Positions 21,814 to 28,927 of a DNA stretch of 30,160 bases are shown here, in pieces (position 1 is the stretch's first letter; each line of letters begins with the position of its first letter). The position numbers were made by a program, and so were the translations under genes. Source of the stretch: UBA6065 sp036565605 (lineage in GTDB: Bacteria > Patescibacteriota > Minisyncoccia > Phycocordibacterales > UBA6065); contig DATCXV010000029.1 in NCBI GenBank assembly GCA_036565605.1, positions 1 to 30,160 on the forward strand, read 5' to 3'. The notes beneath the pieces are model-generated. The model saw nothing but the letters and a program-made list of their open reading frames with translations. It was not told the DNA's origin and made no database searches.

Positions 21814-23343
21814 TTACCGCGCAAACTCCACGATCCTATTCTCTCGAATAAGTGTCACCTTGATTTCACCTGGGTAGCGCAGATCTTTTTCGATCTTTTC
21901 GGCGATGTTACGCGCCATGTTTTTTGCCTCGATATCGGCTACCTCTTCCGGTTTTACAAAGACGCGGATTTCGCGACCGGCCTGAAGTGCGTATGCCTTG
22001 TCGACACCCTTGAAGCTTGTGGCGACACCTTCAAGATCCTGGAGCCTCTTTATATAGTTTTCGACCGAATCGTGACGTGCACCGGGACGTGCACCGGAAA
22101 TGGCATCAGCAGTCTGGACGATGATCGATTCAATAGTTTCGTACGGATATTCTTCGTGGTGTGCCTGCATAGCTTTGATGACGGCTTCATCTGCACCGAA
22201 TTTCTGCAGAATTCTGCGACCGATCTCGACATGGGTGCCCTGAACCTCATGATCCAGGGCTTTACCAATGTCGTGAACAAGGGCGCCGGCCTTGGCGATG
22301 GCGACATTGGCGCCCAACTCTTCGGCGATCATGCCGGCGATATGGGCCATCTCGATCGAATGTGCCAATACATTTTGCCCGTATGATGTGCGGAAGTGGA
22401 GGCGTCCCAAAATTGAGAGGATTCGCGGATCCAGATTCATGACGCCGGTCTCGAAGGCGGCCTGTTCGCCCTTTTCTTTGATCACCTTATTAATATCGTC
22501 GTGGGCTTTTTCGATTGCTTTTTCGATCTTCGCCGGTTGGATGCGTCCGTCTTTGATGAGTTCTTCAAGAGCCATACGTGCAACCTGCCTGCGAATGGGG
22601 TCGAACGAAGAAAGGGTAATAGCGCCCGGCGTGTCGTCGACAATCACTTCAACGCCGGAAGCACGTTCGAAACTTTTGATGTTGCGACCTTCCTTGCCGA
22701 TGATCTTGCCTTTCACTTCATCGGACGGCAGTAGGACGGTCGTGGAAAAGACGTCCGCCGTGACTGAATTGCCCAAGCGTTGGATGGCTGAAGCGACGAT
22801 CTCTTTGGCGCGTGCTTCCAAATGATCGGTGTTGCCGGCTTCGATTTTCTGCAATCGGATCGCCAAATCTTCAGCGTATTTTTTCTCGGCCACTTTGATG
22901 ATCTCTTCGCGTGCTTCGTCGGTTGTCATGCGACTCGCTTTCTCCAATGCTTCGGTGCGTTCTTCAAACAATTTGTCAGCGCGTTCTTTGATATCGCGGA
23001 TCTCGTTGATCTTCAACTTGATCGCTTCAACTTCTGCGTCCAAATCGTGCTGGCGCGATTCAAGAGCATCTTCTTTTTTCAGGACTCGCTCTTCGGCGGC
23101 TTTGGCTTTTTCTTCACGCTCTTTTGCTTCTTCACGTGAATGGCGCAGAGTCTCGGCAGCAGAATGCTCTGCTTCCAAAATAATTTTCTTGGCGACACCT
23201 TCGGCAGAAAGGCGCGCTTCTTTCAAATCTGTTTCGATTGAGCGCTTTTTGGCCAGGGCGATGAGAAGGCGTGCCCAGTAGCCTAAAGCAGTTCCTGCTG
23301 CGAGCGTTGCCGCTGCAAGAAAGATGGCATATGTAATTTTCAT
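21814..23343 (-). CDS. rny: Ribonuclease Y
   Basis: 509 aa from the ATG at 23341-23343; a non-ATG extension to 23385 is rejected because the chosen start gives the N-terminal membrane anchor at once (MKITYAIFLAAATLAAG). RNase Y is the membrane-tethered endonuclease that starts mRNA decay. Domains: anchor 1-25, long coiled coil ~30-195, KH domain with GKIIGKEGRNIKSFE, HD domain with ALVHDIGKALDHE, and the conserved C-terminus PGEIKVTLIRENR. It has its own promoter about 130 nt upstream, leaving a fairly long leader. The 23344-23556 gap otherwise holds only the promoter and the clpP terminator. Confidence 0.96.
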   Translation of the reverse strand: MKITYAIFLAAATLAAGTALGYWARLLIALAKKRSIETDLKEARLSAEGVAKKIILEAEHSAAETLRHSREEAKEREEKAKAAEERVLKKEDALESRQHDLDAEVEAIKLKINEIRDIKERADKLFEERTEALEKASRMTTDEAREEIIKVAEKKYAEDLAIRLQKIEAGNTDHLEARAKEIVASAIQRLGNSVTADVFSTTVLLPSDEVKGKIIGKEGRNIKSFERASGVEVIVDDTPGAITLSSFDPIRRQVARMALEELIKDGRIQPAKIEKAIEKAHDDINKVIKEKGEQAAFETGVMNLDPRILSILGRLHFRTSYGQNVLAHSIEMAHIAGMIAEELGANVAIAKAGALVHDIGKALDHEVQGTHVEIGRRILQKFGADEAVIKAMQAHHEEYPYETIESIIVQTADAISGARPGARHDSVENYIKRLQDLEGVATSFKGVDKAYALQAGREIRVFVKPEEVADIEAKNMARNIAEKIEKDLRYPGEIKVTLIRENRIVEFAR

Positions 23344-23480
23344 TGTCTGGAGCCGGACGCTTTCTTCGGCAGAGGGCAGGACCAAACGGAGAGATATGTC
23401 GGTTCGAAAAGGTAAGAAAGTGAGGCGGAAAAGCGGAATGAATTCAGGCGATCCGGAAACATTAACGGTAACAAGGCCAT

Positions 23481-23507
23481 AGTATAGGAAGGGGATTGTA
23501 TTGGCAA
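23481..23507 (-). promoter_or_regulatory. rny promoter
   Basis: Minus strand: TTGCCA (23507-23502), 15-nt spacer, TATACT (23486-23481). Transcription would start near 23474. Confidence 0.5.
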
Positions 23508-23519
23508 GAAAATGAAAAA

Positions 23520-23553
23520 GAAAAAGCCGCTTGCGTACGCAAGCGGCTTTTTC
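23520..23553 (-). terminator. Terminator of clpP
   Basis: Perfect 34-bp palindrome with arms 23520-23536 and 23537-23553 (core GCCGCTTGCGTACGCAAGC, ends GAAAAA/TTTTTC). It begins 4 nt after the clpP stop; the T5 lies on the minus-strand 3' side. Confidence 0.88.
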
Positions 23554-23556
23554 TAA

Positions 23557-24132
23557 TTAGAGAACCTTATCGATGATACCGTACTTCTTCGCTTCTTCGG
23601 CGTCCATAAAGAAGTCGCGCTCGACGTCCTTGTCGATCTGAGTGACCGGCTTGCCGGTGTTCGTTGCCAAGATCTTGTTCGTCACCTCGCGCGTCTTCAG
23701 GATACGCTTTGCGGTGATGGCAATATCGGTGGCTTGGCCTTCAACACCTCCCGATGGCTGATGGATCATTACTTCGGCGTTCGGCAGTGCGAAGCGTTTA
23801 CTTTTTTTTCCGGCCGACAAAATGACCGCCGCCATCGATGCCGCCAATCCGACGCAGACGGTTGAGACGTCGTTCTTGATGTGATTCATCGTGTCGATGA
23901 TAGCAAGACCCGCAGTGACCGAACCGCCCGGTGAGTTTACATACAAATGGATGTCTTTCTTTGGGTCTTCGGACTGAAGGAAGAGAAGCTGGGCGATGAC
24001 CGTGTTCGCCATGGCATCGTCGATCGGGCCAGAAAGGAAGATGATGTTCTCCTTTAAAAGACGCGAATAGATGTCATAGGCGCGTTCGCCCATATTGGTC
24101 TTCTCGATCACTGTTGGGATGAGGATGTTCAT
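23557..24132 (-). CDS. clpP: ATP-dependent Clp protease proteolytic subunit
   Basis: 191 aa from the ATG at 24130-24132; a TTG three codons earlier is the alternative. ClpP forms a double heptamer that degrades proteins fed by a Clp ATPase. The catalytic triad is visible: Ser99 in GLAASMAAVIL, His124 in VMIHQPSGG and Asp173 in VERDFFMDA. VNSPGGSVTAGLAI (oxyanion region) and the handle helix are intact. No Clp ATPase gene is in the window. The promoter at 24157-24185 gives an ~18-nt leader without a Shine-Dalgarno site. Confidence 0.97.
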   Translation of the reverse strand: MNILIPTVIEKTNMGERAYDIYSRLLKENIIFLSGPIDDAMANTVIAQLLFLQSEDPKKDIHLYVNSPGGSVTAGLAIIDTMNHIKNDVSTVCVGLAASMAAVILSAGKKSKRFALPNAEVMIHQPSGGVEGQATDIAITAKRILKTREVTNKILATNTGKPVTQIDKDVERDFFMDAEEAKKYGIIDKVL

Positions 24133-24156
24133 ATGTTTCAAGTTAGGGATACCCGA

Positions 24157-24185
24157 ACGATATACGAAATAGAGAGGAGTTTCAA
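24157..24185 (-). promoter_or_regulatory. clpP promoter
   Basis: Minus strand: TTGAAA (24185-24180), 17-nt spacer, TATCGT (24162-24157). It lies back-to-back with the rsmE promoter. Confidence 0.5.
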
Positions 24186-24201
24186 CTTTTCCATGTAACC
24201 A

Positions 24202-24209
24202 TGTAGTAT
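24202..24209 (+). promoter_or_regulatory. -10 region of rsmE
   Basis: TGTAGTAT with TAGTAT at 24204-24209. Seven nt later is ATG 24217, so a leaderless start is predicted and the upstream ATG (24208) would be excluded from the mRNA. Confidence 0.5.
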
Positions 24210-24216
24210 GTCCCGT

Positions 24217-24918
24217 ATGAGGTTACACAGATTTTATATTGAAGGCGGAGTGGTGGAAGCGGGCGAAGGAACGCTTCGTGATGCTGGAGTGGTCGATCAG
24301 ATCCGATCTGTTTTCAGGTTGCGCGTCGGTGACTTTGTCATTTTGTTCGATGGTTCGGGCCTGGACTATGTCTGCGAGATTGTTTCCATGGGGAAGGACA
24401 CGCTTTCATATCGTGTCACGGAAACACGTCAGTGTGTAACGCCTGCGTCGGTGAAACTTTCTCTTGCGATGTCCTTGGTCAAGAAAGATAAATTCGAATG
24501 GATCGTCGAGAAGGGAACCGAGCTTGGTGTCACTGAATTTATTCCGGTCGTTTCAGAGCGCAGCGAGAAAAAAGGTTTCAATAGGGAACGCATGAAAAAA
24601 ATCTGTATCGAGGCGGTCGAGCAGTCCGGCCGTGGCGACGTCCCGACGATACGCGAGCCGCAGGATCTGGAAGATTATCTTGCTGGCGAGTCTCGAGCCA
24701 TGATCGCGTTTCACACCGAATCGGCTGTACGGTTTTCCAAAGAATCGACGCCCGCTTCGAATGAGTTGGTCGCGCTTGTCGGCCCAGAAGGCGGTTGGAC
24801 AGAAAAAGAAATTGCGCTGTTCCGCAACAAGGGCGCTTCGATCGTGAAACTGGAAACACCGGTTCTGCGCGCCGAGACTGCGGCGATTGTAGCTGCGGCA
24901 TTAATGGTAGTGAAATAG
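24217..24918 (+). CDS. rsmE: 16S rRNA (uracil-N3)-methyltransferase RsmE
   Basis: 233 aa. RsmE methylates N3 of a conserved uridine (U1498 in E. coli numbering) near the decoding site, using SAM. Seen: MRLHRFYIEGG, the usual family N-terminus and the reason to prefer this ATG to the one 9 nt upstream. Then EWIVEKGTELGVTEFIPVVS and the SPOUT trefoil-knot motif LVGPEGGWTEKEI, with the C-terminal LETPVLRAETAAIVAAALM. The stop codon lies inside the left arm of the three-way-junction element that fills the gap to tig. Confidence 0.95.
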   Translation: MRLHRFYIEGGVVEAGEGTLRDAGVVDQIRSVFRLRVGDFVILFDGSGLDYVCEIVSMGKDTLSYRVTETRQCVTPASVKLSLAMSLVKKDKFEWIVEKGTELGVTEFIPVVSERSEKKGFNRERMKKICIEAVEQSGRGDVPTIREPQDLEDYLAGESRAMIAFHTESAVRFSKESTPASNELVALVGPEGGWTEKEIALFRNKGASIVKLETPVLRAETAAIVAAALMVVK

Positions 24919-25017
24919 AAAAGACCTTTTTGGAAACTCTCGGAGGCTGACGAGCCGAGAGGGAAGGCGCGGGTCAGGATCCCGCGACCTGGTTTCCAAA
25001 AAGGTCTTTTCTATTTT
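24912..25017. repeat. Three-way-junction element between rsmE and tig
   Basis: The outer arms 24913-24937 and 24992-25016 are perfectly complementary over 25 bp (plus a G-T pair at 24912/25017). Inside are two hairpins: TCTCGG/CCGAGA (24938-24943 / 24955-24960) and CGCGGG/CCCGCG (24968-24973 / 24981-24986). Both transcripts would fold it, and T-rich arm ends could terminate both genes. It is far longer than the other terminators here, and the internal hairpins are unexplained. Confidence 0.7.
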
Positions 25018-25944
25018 CTACTTCAGCGACTCTAGATACTCGAACACAGCCTGGTTCGTAAAGATGTGCGCAAAGTATGCGCGAGCCTGTGCTTCCGGAA
25101 CATTCTTGTGATGCTCCATTGCGTGCTTTACCTCTTCGTCGACCTTCTTCATGTCGGCGACAATTTTTTCTGCTTTCGCGATATGAGCAACAGCAAGATC
25201 GAGCTTCACGCGCTTTTCTGCTTCCGGCTTCCACTCTTTGCGAATCTCTTCGAGCGATTTCTTCAGGTGCTTCAAGTAGTCTTCAAACTTCAAACCCATG
25301 CGTTCGATATCATGCCTCATCTGGTCAGTCATACGGTCAAGTTCGCTTTCAACAAGCACATGCGGAATGACAACGTCGAGTCCGGCGGCCAGTGCATCGA
25401 TCATCGAGACGCGGCGCTTTTCATTCGCCAAGTGCTTGTTACGAGCTTCGACATCTTCGCGCTTTACGTCCGGCATTTCTTTCTGGATCTTCGCGAGCTC
25501 TTCATCAGTGACAGTTGCGGCAGGGAAGTCTTTTTTATTCTCGGCCTTGGCGATGGACTGATAATCGAACTTTGTCACTTCAGGTACGATGGCGGTCGTC
25601 AGGGTGAATTCCAGGTCGTTGCCTTCAGCAAGTTTGGTAATGGTCACCTTGGGGCGGCCGATAGCGTCGATTTTTTCCGCTTCAAGAATGTGACCGTAAG
25701 CATGAGAGATAGCGTGCTCGGCTGCTTCAGCCAAAAGTGCTGCTTCGCCGATTTTTTCGCGCACGACTTTTTCCGGAGCCATACCTTTGCGGAAGCCTGG
25801 AAGAGTCACCTCGGCGCGCAGGTCTGCCAGGGTATCTTTGATAGCCGCTTTGAATTCCGTCGCCGAGACGGAGCTTTTAATTTCTACTTCTCCCGTTTCC
25901 GGAAGTTTTTTGACCGTTGCTTTGTATGAATGATGAGCGCTCAT
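25018..25944 (-). CDS. tig: Trigger factor, short form without PPIase domain
   Basis: 308 aa from the ATG at 25942-25944; a TTG extension to 25977 is rejected. Trigger factor binds the ribosome exit tunnel and shields nascent chains. The ribosome-binding signature is present as GFRKGMAPEKVV (50-61; usual form GFRxGKxP). After the N-terminal domain (~1-120) the sequence passes directly into the helical C-terminal chaperone domain, so the FKBP-like isomerase domain of the usual ~430-residue protein is missing. The C-terminus is rich in Lys/Glu/His. Its stop abuts the three-way-junction element. Confidence 0.85.
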   Translation of the reverse strand: MSAHHSYKATVKKLPETGEVEIKSSVSATEFKAAIKDTLADLRAEVTLPGFRKGMAPEKVVREKIGEAALLAEAAEHAISHAYGHILEAEKIDAIGRPKVTITKLAEGNDLEFTLTTAIVPEVTKFDYQSIAKAENKKDFPAATVTDEELAKIQKEMPDVKREDVEARNKHLANEKRRVSMIDALAAGLDVVIPHVLVESELDRMTDQMRHDIERMGLKFEDYLKHLKKSLEEIRKEWKPEAEKRVKLDLAVAHIAKAEKIVADMKKVDEEVKHAMEHHKNVPEAQARAYFAHIFTNQAVFEYLESLK

Positions 25945-26009
25945 ATATATGTTGTGGTTCTGGAATACTATCCGCAAGAGACATTTTTGTCCATAAAATT
26001 GAAAAGAAA

Positions 26010-26034
26010 AGCGCCCGGCCGAAGGCCGGGCGCT
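26010..26034 (-). terminator. Terminator after the 94-aa gene
   Basis: Perfect 11-bp stem AGCGCCCGGCC/GGCCGGGCGCT; read on the minus strand the loop is C-TTC-G, a UUCG-type tetraloop, followed by TTTCTTTTC. It lies 9 nt after the stop at 26044. Confidence 0.9.
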
Positions 26035-26043
26035 GTGTCTGTT

Positions 26044-26328
26044 TTACTGTATGTCGTTTACGTCCGAGAAATTCTCTCCGGAAATTTGGGTGGCGTTCAG
26101 ATCTGCCTCAATCGACGAAGCGTCATCCGACGACGTGATTGCTTGTGCGCTTGTCTCTTCTTCTGTAATGCTTTCGCTCGTCATGTTGTTGTCGACGTTT
26201 CTACCCCAGAGGTAGAAACCGGCGATGACTGCGACGATGACAATAAGGGTGATGGCGATAGCAACGCCGTGACCTTTCTTTTTTTCTACCGGTAATTGAG
26301 CCGGGATAGGATTCTGCAATGGGTCCAT
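26044..26328 (-). CDS. Small single-pass membrane protein
   Basis: 94 aa. A Lys-rich patch (VEKKKGHG) precedes one membrane segment (~21-41), then an acidic Ser/Thr/Asp-rich tail of ~50 residues presumably outside. No known motif. It begins 6 nt after the 197-aa gene and ends at a strong terminator, so the two form a two-gene operon. Possibly an envelope partner of the exported coiled-coil protein. Confidence 0.75.
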   Translation of the reverse strand: MDPLQNPIPAQLPVEKKKGHGVAIAITLIVIVAVIAGFYLWGRNVDNNMTSESITEEETSAQAITSSDDASSIEADLNATQISGENFSDVNDIQ

Positions 26329-26334
26329 GATGGG

Positions 26335-26928
26335 TTATTGATTGTTAACGGATGCGCTGGTAGTGGCGGTTGCTTGGACTCGTAATGCGGGGACGACTTT
26401 CAAAAAGGCATCACGAGCTTCTTTGACCGACAATTCAGCTTTCTTGGTTGCGGTCTTCAGGGCATCAAGTGATGCGCGAGCAGTGCTGTCCGAAATCGTA
26501 ATGGTGCTGATTGCGTCGACATTAGCTTTTGCTGCCGTAAGAAGAGTGTCCGCTTCGGCGACTTTTGCTTGGGCTTCAATAGTTGAACCACCACCAGCAT
26601 CGATTTTCGCGATCCTTGATTCGATCTTAGTGCGGATCTGGCTCAGGCGATCGATCGCTGCCAAAAGGTGCTCTGTGGCGCGGGATGCCGCCTTCGAAAG
26701 GCGCTCCGAAGCCTTAGCCTTGAGATTCTCCTTGCGGGTCTCGATCTCGGTCTTGATGCTTTCACGTTTTTCTTTAACCGCATCGCGGAAATCATTCTGG
26801 ATTTCCTTGCGGACTTCGACGCGCGCGGGCATCGATGAAGTTGCCTGTACCGTTACTTCTTGGGCGTGGACCTGTCCCGCAAAGGTGAGCGAGAAGAGGG
26901 CGACGCCAGCAATTTTCGCAATGTTCAT
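26335..26928 (-). CDS. Exported coiled-coil protein
   Basis: 197 aa. Signal peptide 1-22 (ending VHA/Q). The mature protein is almost entirely Lys/Glu/Ala helix with heptad-like spacing (~35-115 and ~120-180) and a Thr/Ser-rich tail. It resembles exported coiled-coil proteins that are frequent in Patescibacteria; I cannot name a family. A perfect TATAAT (26930-26935) lies only 2 nt before the ATG, too close to serve that ATG; an extended -10 TGC-TATTAT further upstream (26970-26975) is the likelier promoter. Confidence 0.75.
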   Translation of the reverse strand: MNIAKIAGVALFSLTFAGQVHAQEVTVQATSSMPARVEVRKEIQNDFRDAVKEKRESIKTEIETRKENLKAKASERLSKAASRATEHLLAAIDRLSQIRTKIESRIAKIDAGGGSTIEAQAKVAEADTLLTAAKANVDAISTITISDSTARASLDALKTATKKAELSVKEARDAFLKVVPALRVQATATTSASVNNQ

Positions 26929-26976
26929 AGATTATAGATGTATTGGGCGCCAAAAAAGCGCTTGTGGTCATAATAG

Positions 26977-27008
26977 CATGAAGCCGCAGGCTTCCCTGCG
27001 GCTTCATG
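26977..27008 (-). terminator. Terminator-like hairpin after ppa
   Basis: Perfect 14-bp stem CATGAAGCCGCAGG (26977-26990) / 26995-27008, loop CTTC. The T5 lies on the plus-strand side (GGTTTTTATTC), while on the minus strand the hairpin is followed by CTATTAT, which doubles as a -10 for the next gene. Confidence 0.65.
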
Positions 27009-27028
27009 GTTTTTATTCAAGCGAATAA

Positions 27029-27631
27029 TTACTTCTTTGCGATTTTCTCCTCTAATTTAGGACGATAGGCGTTGTCATAGCGGATCTGTGATTCGCGGAT
27101 CACTTCCATGGCATCGTCGACATCGAGGAACTCGCCGACCTGGCCGGTGCCCGGCTTCTTCAAAGCCTTGTAGTTTTCCCAGTAGTATTTGGTTTCCTTC
27201 TGGAAGTGCTCACCAAGGTCCTTGTACGATTTGATGTGATCGACGCGCTTGTCGCTTGCCAGAACCGCGATGATTTTGTCATCGACTTCGCCGCCGTCGA
27301 CGAATTTCATAGCGCCGATAACGCGCGCTTCGACTACTGATCCTGGAACCAACGGCTCGGTAACGCTGACGATTTCGACATCCAAAGGGTCGTTATCGAG
27401 ATCCCATGTCGTTGGAATAGCGCCATACGTGAAGGGATAGGCCATCGACGAATAGCCGACACGGTCAAGTTTCAGCTGACCGGATTCAGTGATGATCTCG
27501 TACTTATTGATCGAGCCTGTCGAAACTTCAACGATGACATTGATGATCTTCTCCTTTTCGTCTGCAAACGGAGGCAGGACATGGAGCAGGTTCAGCATGT
27601 ACTTCGAAGGCTTGTGATCGATGTTTGCCAT
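27029..27631 (-). CDS. ppa: Inorganic pyrophosphatase, family I
   Basis: 200 aa. It hydrolyses pyrophosphate made by biosynthesis, pulling polymerisation reactions forward; Mg-dependent and cytoplasmic. The family signature DNDPLDV is at 79-85, preceded by YPFTYGAIPTTW and followed by an acidic EVDDKIIAV metal-binding segment. Its C-terminal region is longer than in the shortest family I enzymes. It begins 6 nt after nusA and is part of that operon. There is no Shine-Dalgarno site before the ATG. Confidence 0.93.
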   Translation of the reverse strand: MANIDHKPSKYMLNLLHVLPPFADEKEKIINVIVEVSTGSINKYEIITESGQLKLDRVGYSSMAYPFTYGAIPTTWDLDNDPLDVEIVSVTEPLVPGSVVEARVIGAMKFVDGGEVDDKIIAVLASDKRVDHIKSYKDLGEHFQKETKYYWENYKALKKPGTGQVGEFLDVDDAMEVIRESQIRYDNAYRPKLEEKIAKK

Positions 27632-27637
27632 AGGTCG

Positions 27638-28795
27638 TTAGTTAGATTCTGCTACTGGTACCTCTGCCGGGGCTTCCGCTGCAACCGAACCGCCAAGTGG
27701 GCGGATGTCGATCTTCCAACCGGTAAGTTTTGCTGCCAAGCGTACGTTCTGTCCGCCCTTGCCGATAGCAAGTGACTGTTCTGCTTCAGCGACTTCGACG
27801 GTCGCGGTTTTAGCCGTTTCATCCAACGTGATCGAAGAAATCTTTGCTGGTGAAAGTGCTTCTTCGATAAATTTCTTCGGATCTTCCGACCATTCGATGA
27901 TGTCGACTTTCTCGCCACCCAATTCGCTTGTTACGGTGTTTACACGAACACCACGCTGACCGACCAACGATCCAACCGGATCGATATGGCTATCGTGTGA
28001 AACGACCGCGATTTTCGAGCGCGATCCTGCTTCGCGAGCAACTGCTTTTACTTCGACAGTCTTGTTGGCAATTTCAGGCGCTTCGATTTCGAAGAGCTTT
28101 GCCAAGAACTGCGGATGTGAGCGGGAAAGTTTCAAGAAGACACCGCGCGGAGACTCTTCAACGCGGAAAAGATATGCGCGTACGCGTTCGCCTTGGCGAT
28201 AGTGTTCGTTGCGGATCTGCTCTTCAAAAGGTAATACGCCAATGGCGCGGCCCATATTAAGGAAGATCGTGCCGCGCTCAACGCGTTCAACGGTACCGAC
28301 GACGATGTCGCCTTCGCGTTTGCCGTATTCGCCCAGTACAGTGACTCTTTCTGCTTCGCGAATCTTTTGGATGATGACCTGCTTTGCGGTCTGAGCGGCG
28401 ATGCGGCCGAAATCTTCCTTCGGCTCCAAGGGGAAGGAAAGCTCTTCGTCGAGTTCTGCGCCGCGTTTGATGAGGCGGGCATCATCGATCATGATGTGGT
28501 GCTCCGGATTATAACGGACGCGAATGTCGCCTTCTGGAAGTTCAGGCATTTCCTCTGTTTCAGGAATATCGATAACACGGCTTTCGTCGACGACCTGTTT
28601 TATCTGAAAGAATTCGGTCGCGCCCGTGTCAACGTTAAAGGTGGCGCGGATGATCTGGCCTTTCTTGCCGAACTCCTTTTTATAGGCGGTTGCCAAAGCG
28701 GCTTCGATGGCCTCGATGATCTTTTCCTTGGGAATACCACGCTCTTCTTCGAGCTGGCCCAAGACCGAGTGAATGACTTTGAGATCGAATAACAT
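27638..28795 (-). CDS. nusA: Transcription termination/antitermination factor NusA
   Basis: 385 aa. NusA binds RNA polymerase and nascent RNA and modulates pausing, termination and rRNA antitermination. Domains: RNA-polymerase-binding N-terminal domain ~1-140 (KEKIIEAIEAALATAYKK), S1 ~160-225 (EGDIVVGTVERVERGTIFLN), KH1 with LVGQRGVRV (277-285) and KH2 with AIGKGGQNVRLA (343-354). It ends soon after KH2 with an Ala/Glu/Pro tail, so the acidic repeats of E. coli NusA are absent, as in many bacteria. A good promoter and a two-hairpin leader lie upstream, compatible with autoregulation. Confidence 0.95.
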   Translation of the reverse strand: MLFDLKVIHSVLGQLEEERGIPKEKIIEAIEAALATAYKKEFGKKGQIIRATFNVDTGATEFFQIKQVVDESRVIDIPETEEMPELPEGDIRVRYNPEHHIMIDDARLIKRGAELDEELSFPLEPKEDFGRIAAQTAKQVIIQKIREAERVTVLGEYGKREGDIVVGTVERVERGTIFLNMGRAIGVLPFEEQIRNEHYRQGERVRAYLFRVEESPRGVFLKLSRSHPQFLAKLFEIEAPEIANKTVEVKAVAREAGSRSKIAVVSHDSHIDPVGSLVGQRGVRVNTVTSELGGEKVDIIEWSEDPKKFIEEALSPAKISSITLDETAKTATVEVAEAEQSLAIGKGGQNVRLAAKLTGWKIDIRPLGGSVAAEAPAEVPVAESN

Positions 28796-28807
28796 TGTGT
28801 TGTAATG

Positions 28808-28852
28808 GGCTCTTTATAGAGCCTCTAATAAAGAAAGTCCGCCCGGCGGGCG
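28808..28852 (-). promoter_or_regulatory. Two-hairpin leader of nusA
   Basis: In transcript order: CGCCCG/CGGGCG (28840-28852) followed by a T-rich ACTTTCTTT, then the perfect 6-bp hairpin GGCTCT-ATAA-AGAGCC (28823-28808) ending 12 nt before the ATG. The first could act as an attenuator, the second as a block to ribosome entry. Confidence 0.5.
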
Positions 28853-28867
28853 AACTCACATACATAT

Positions 28868-28896
28868 ATCGTATACTCCCTGTGTATAGTTGTCAA
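28868..28896 (-). promoter_or_regulatory. nusA-ppa promoter
   Basis: Minus strand: consensus TTGACA (28896-28891), 17-nt spacer, TACGAT (28873-28868). The start would be near 28861, giving a ~66-nt leader. It is the only perfect, properly spaced -35 that I found. Confidence 0.7.
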
Positions 28897-28912
28897 GACA
28901 ACCGGTGCCCTC

Positions 28913-28921
28913 TGATATACT
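28913..28921 (+). promoter_or_regulatory. Extended -10 promoter of the secreted repeat protein
   Basis: TGA-TATACT (hexamer 28916-28921) followed by 6 nt and the ATG at 28928. Leaderless start predicted. It diverges from the nusA promoter. Confidence 0.6.
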
Positions 28922-28927
28922 TACACT

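Noticed and set aside
22292..23281. Plus-strand ORFs of 105-177 aa
   Set aside because: Shadows of the rny coiled-coil, KH and HD regions.
25066..25929. Long plus-strand ORF of 287 aa
   Set aside because: Antisense to tig; Phe/His-rich composition is typical of the complement of Lys/Glu-rich coding sequence.
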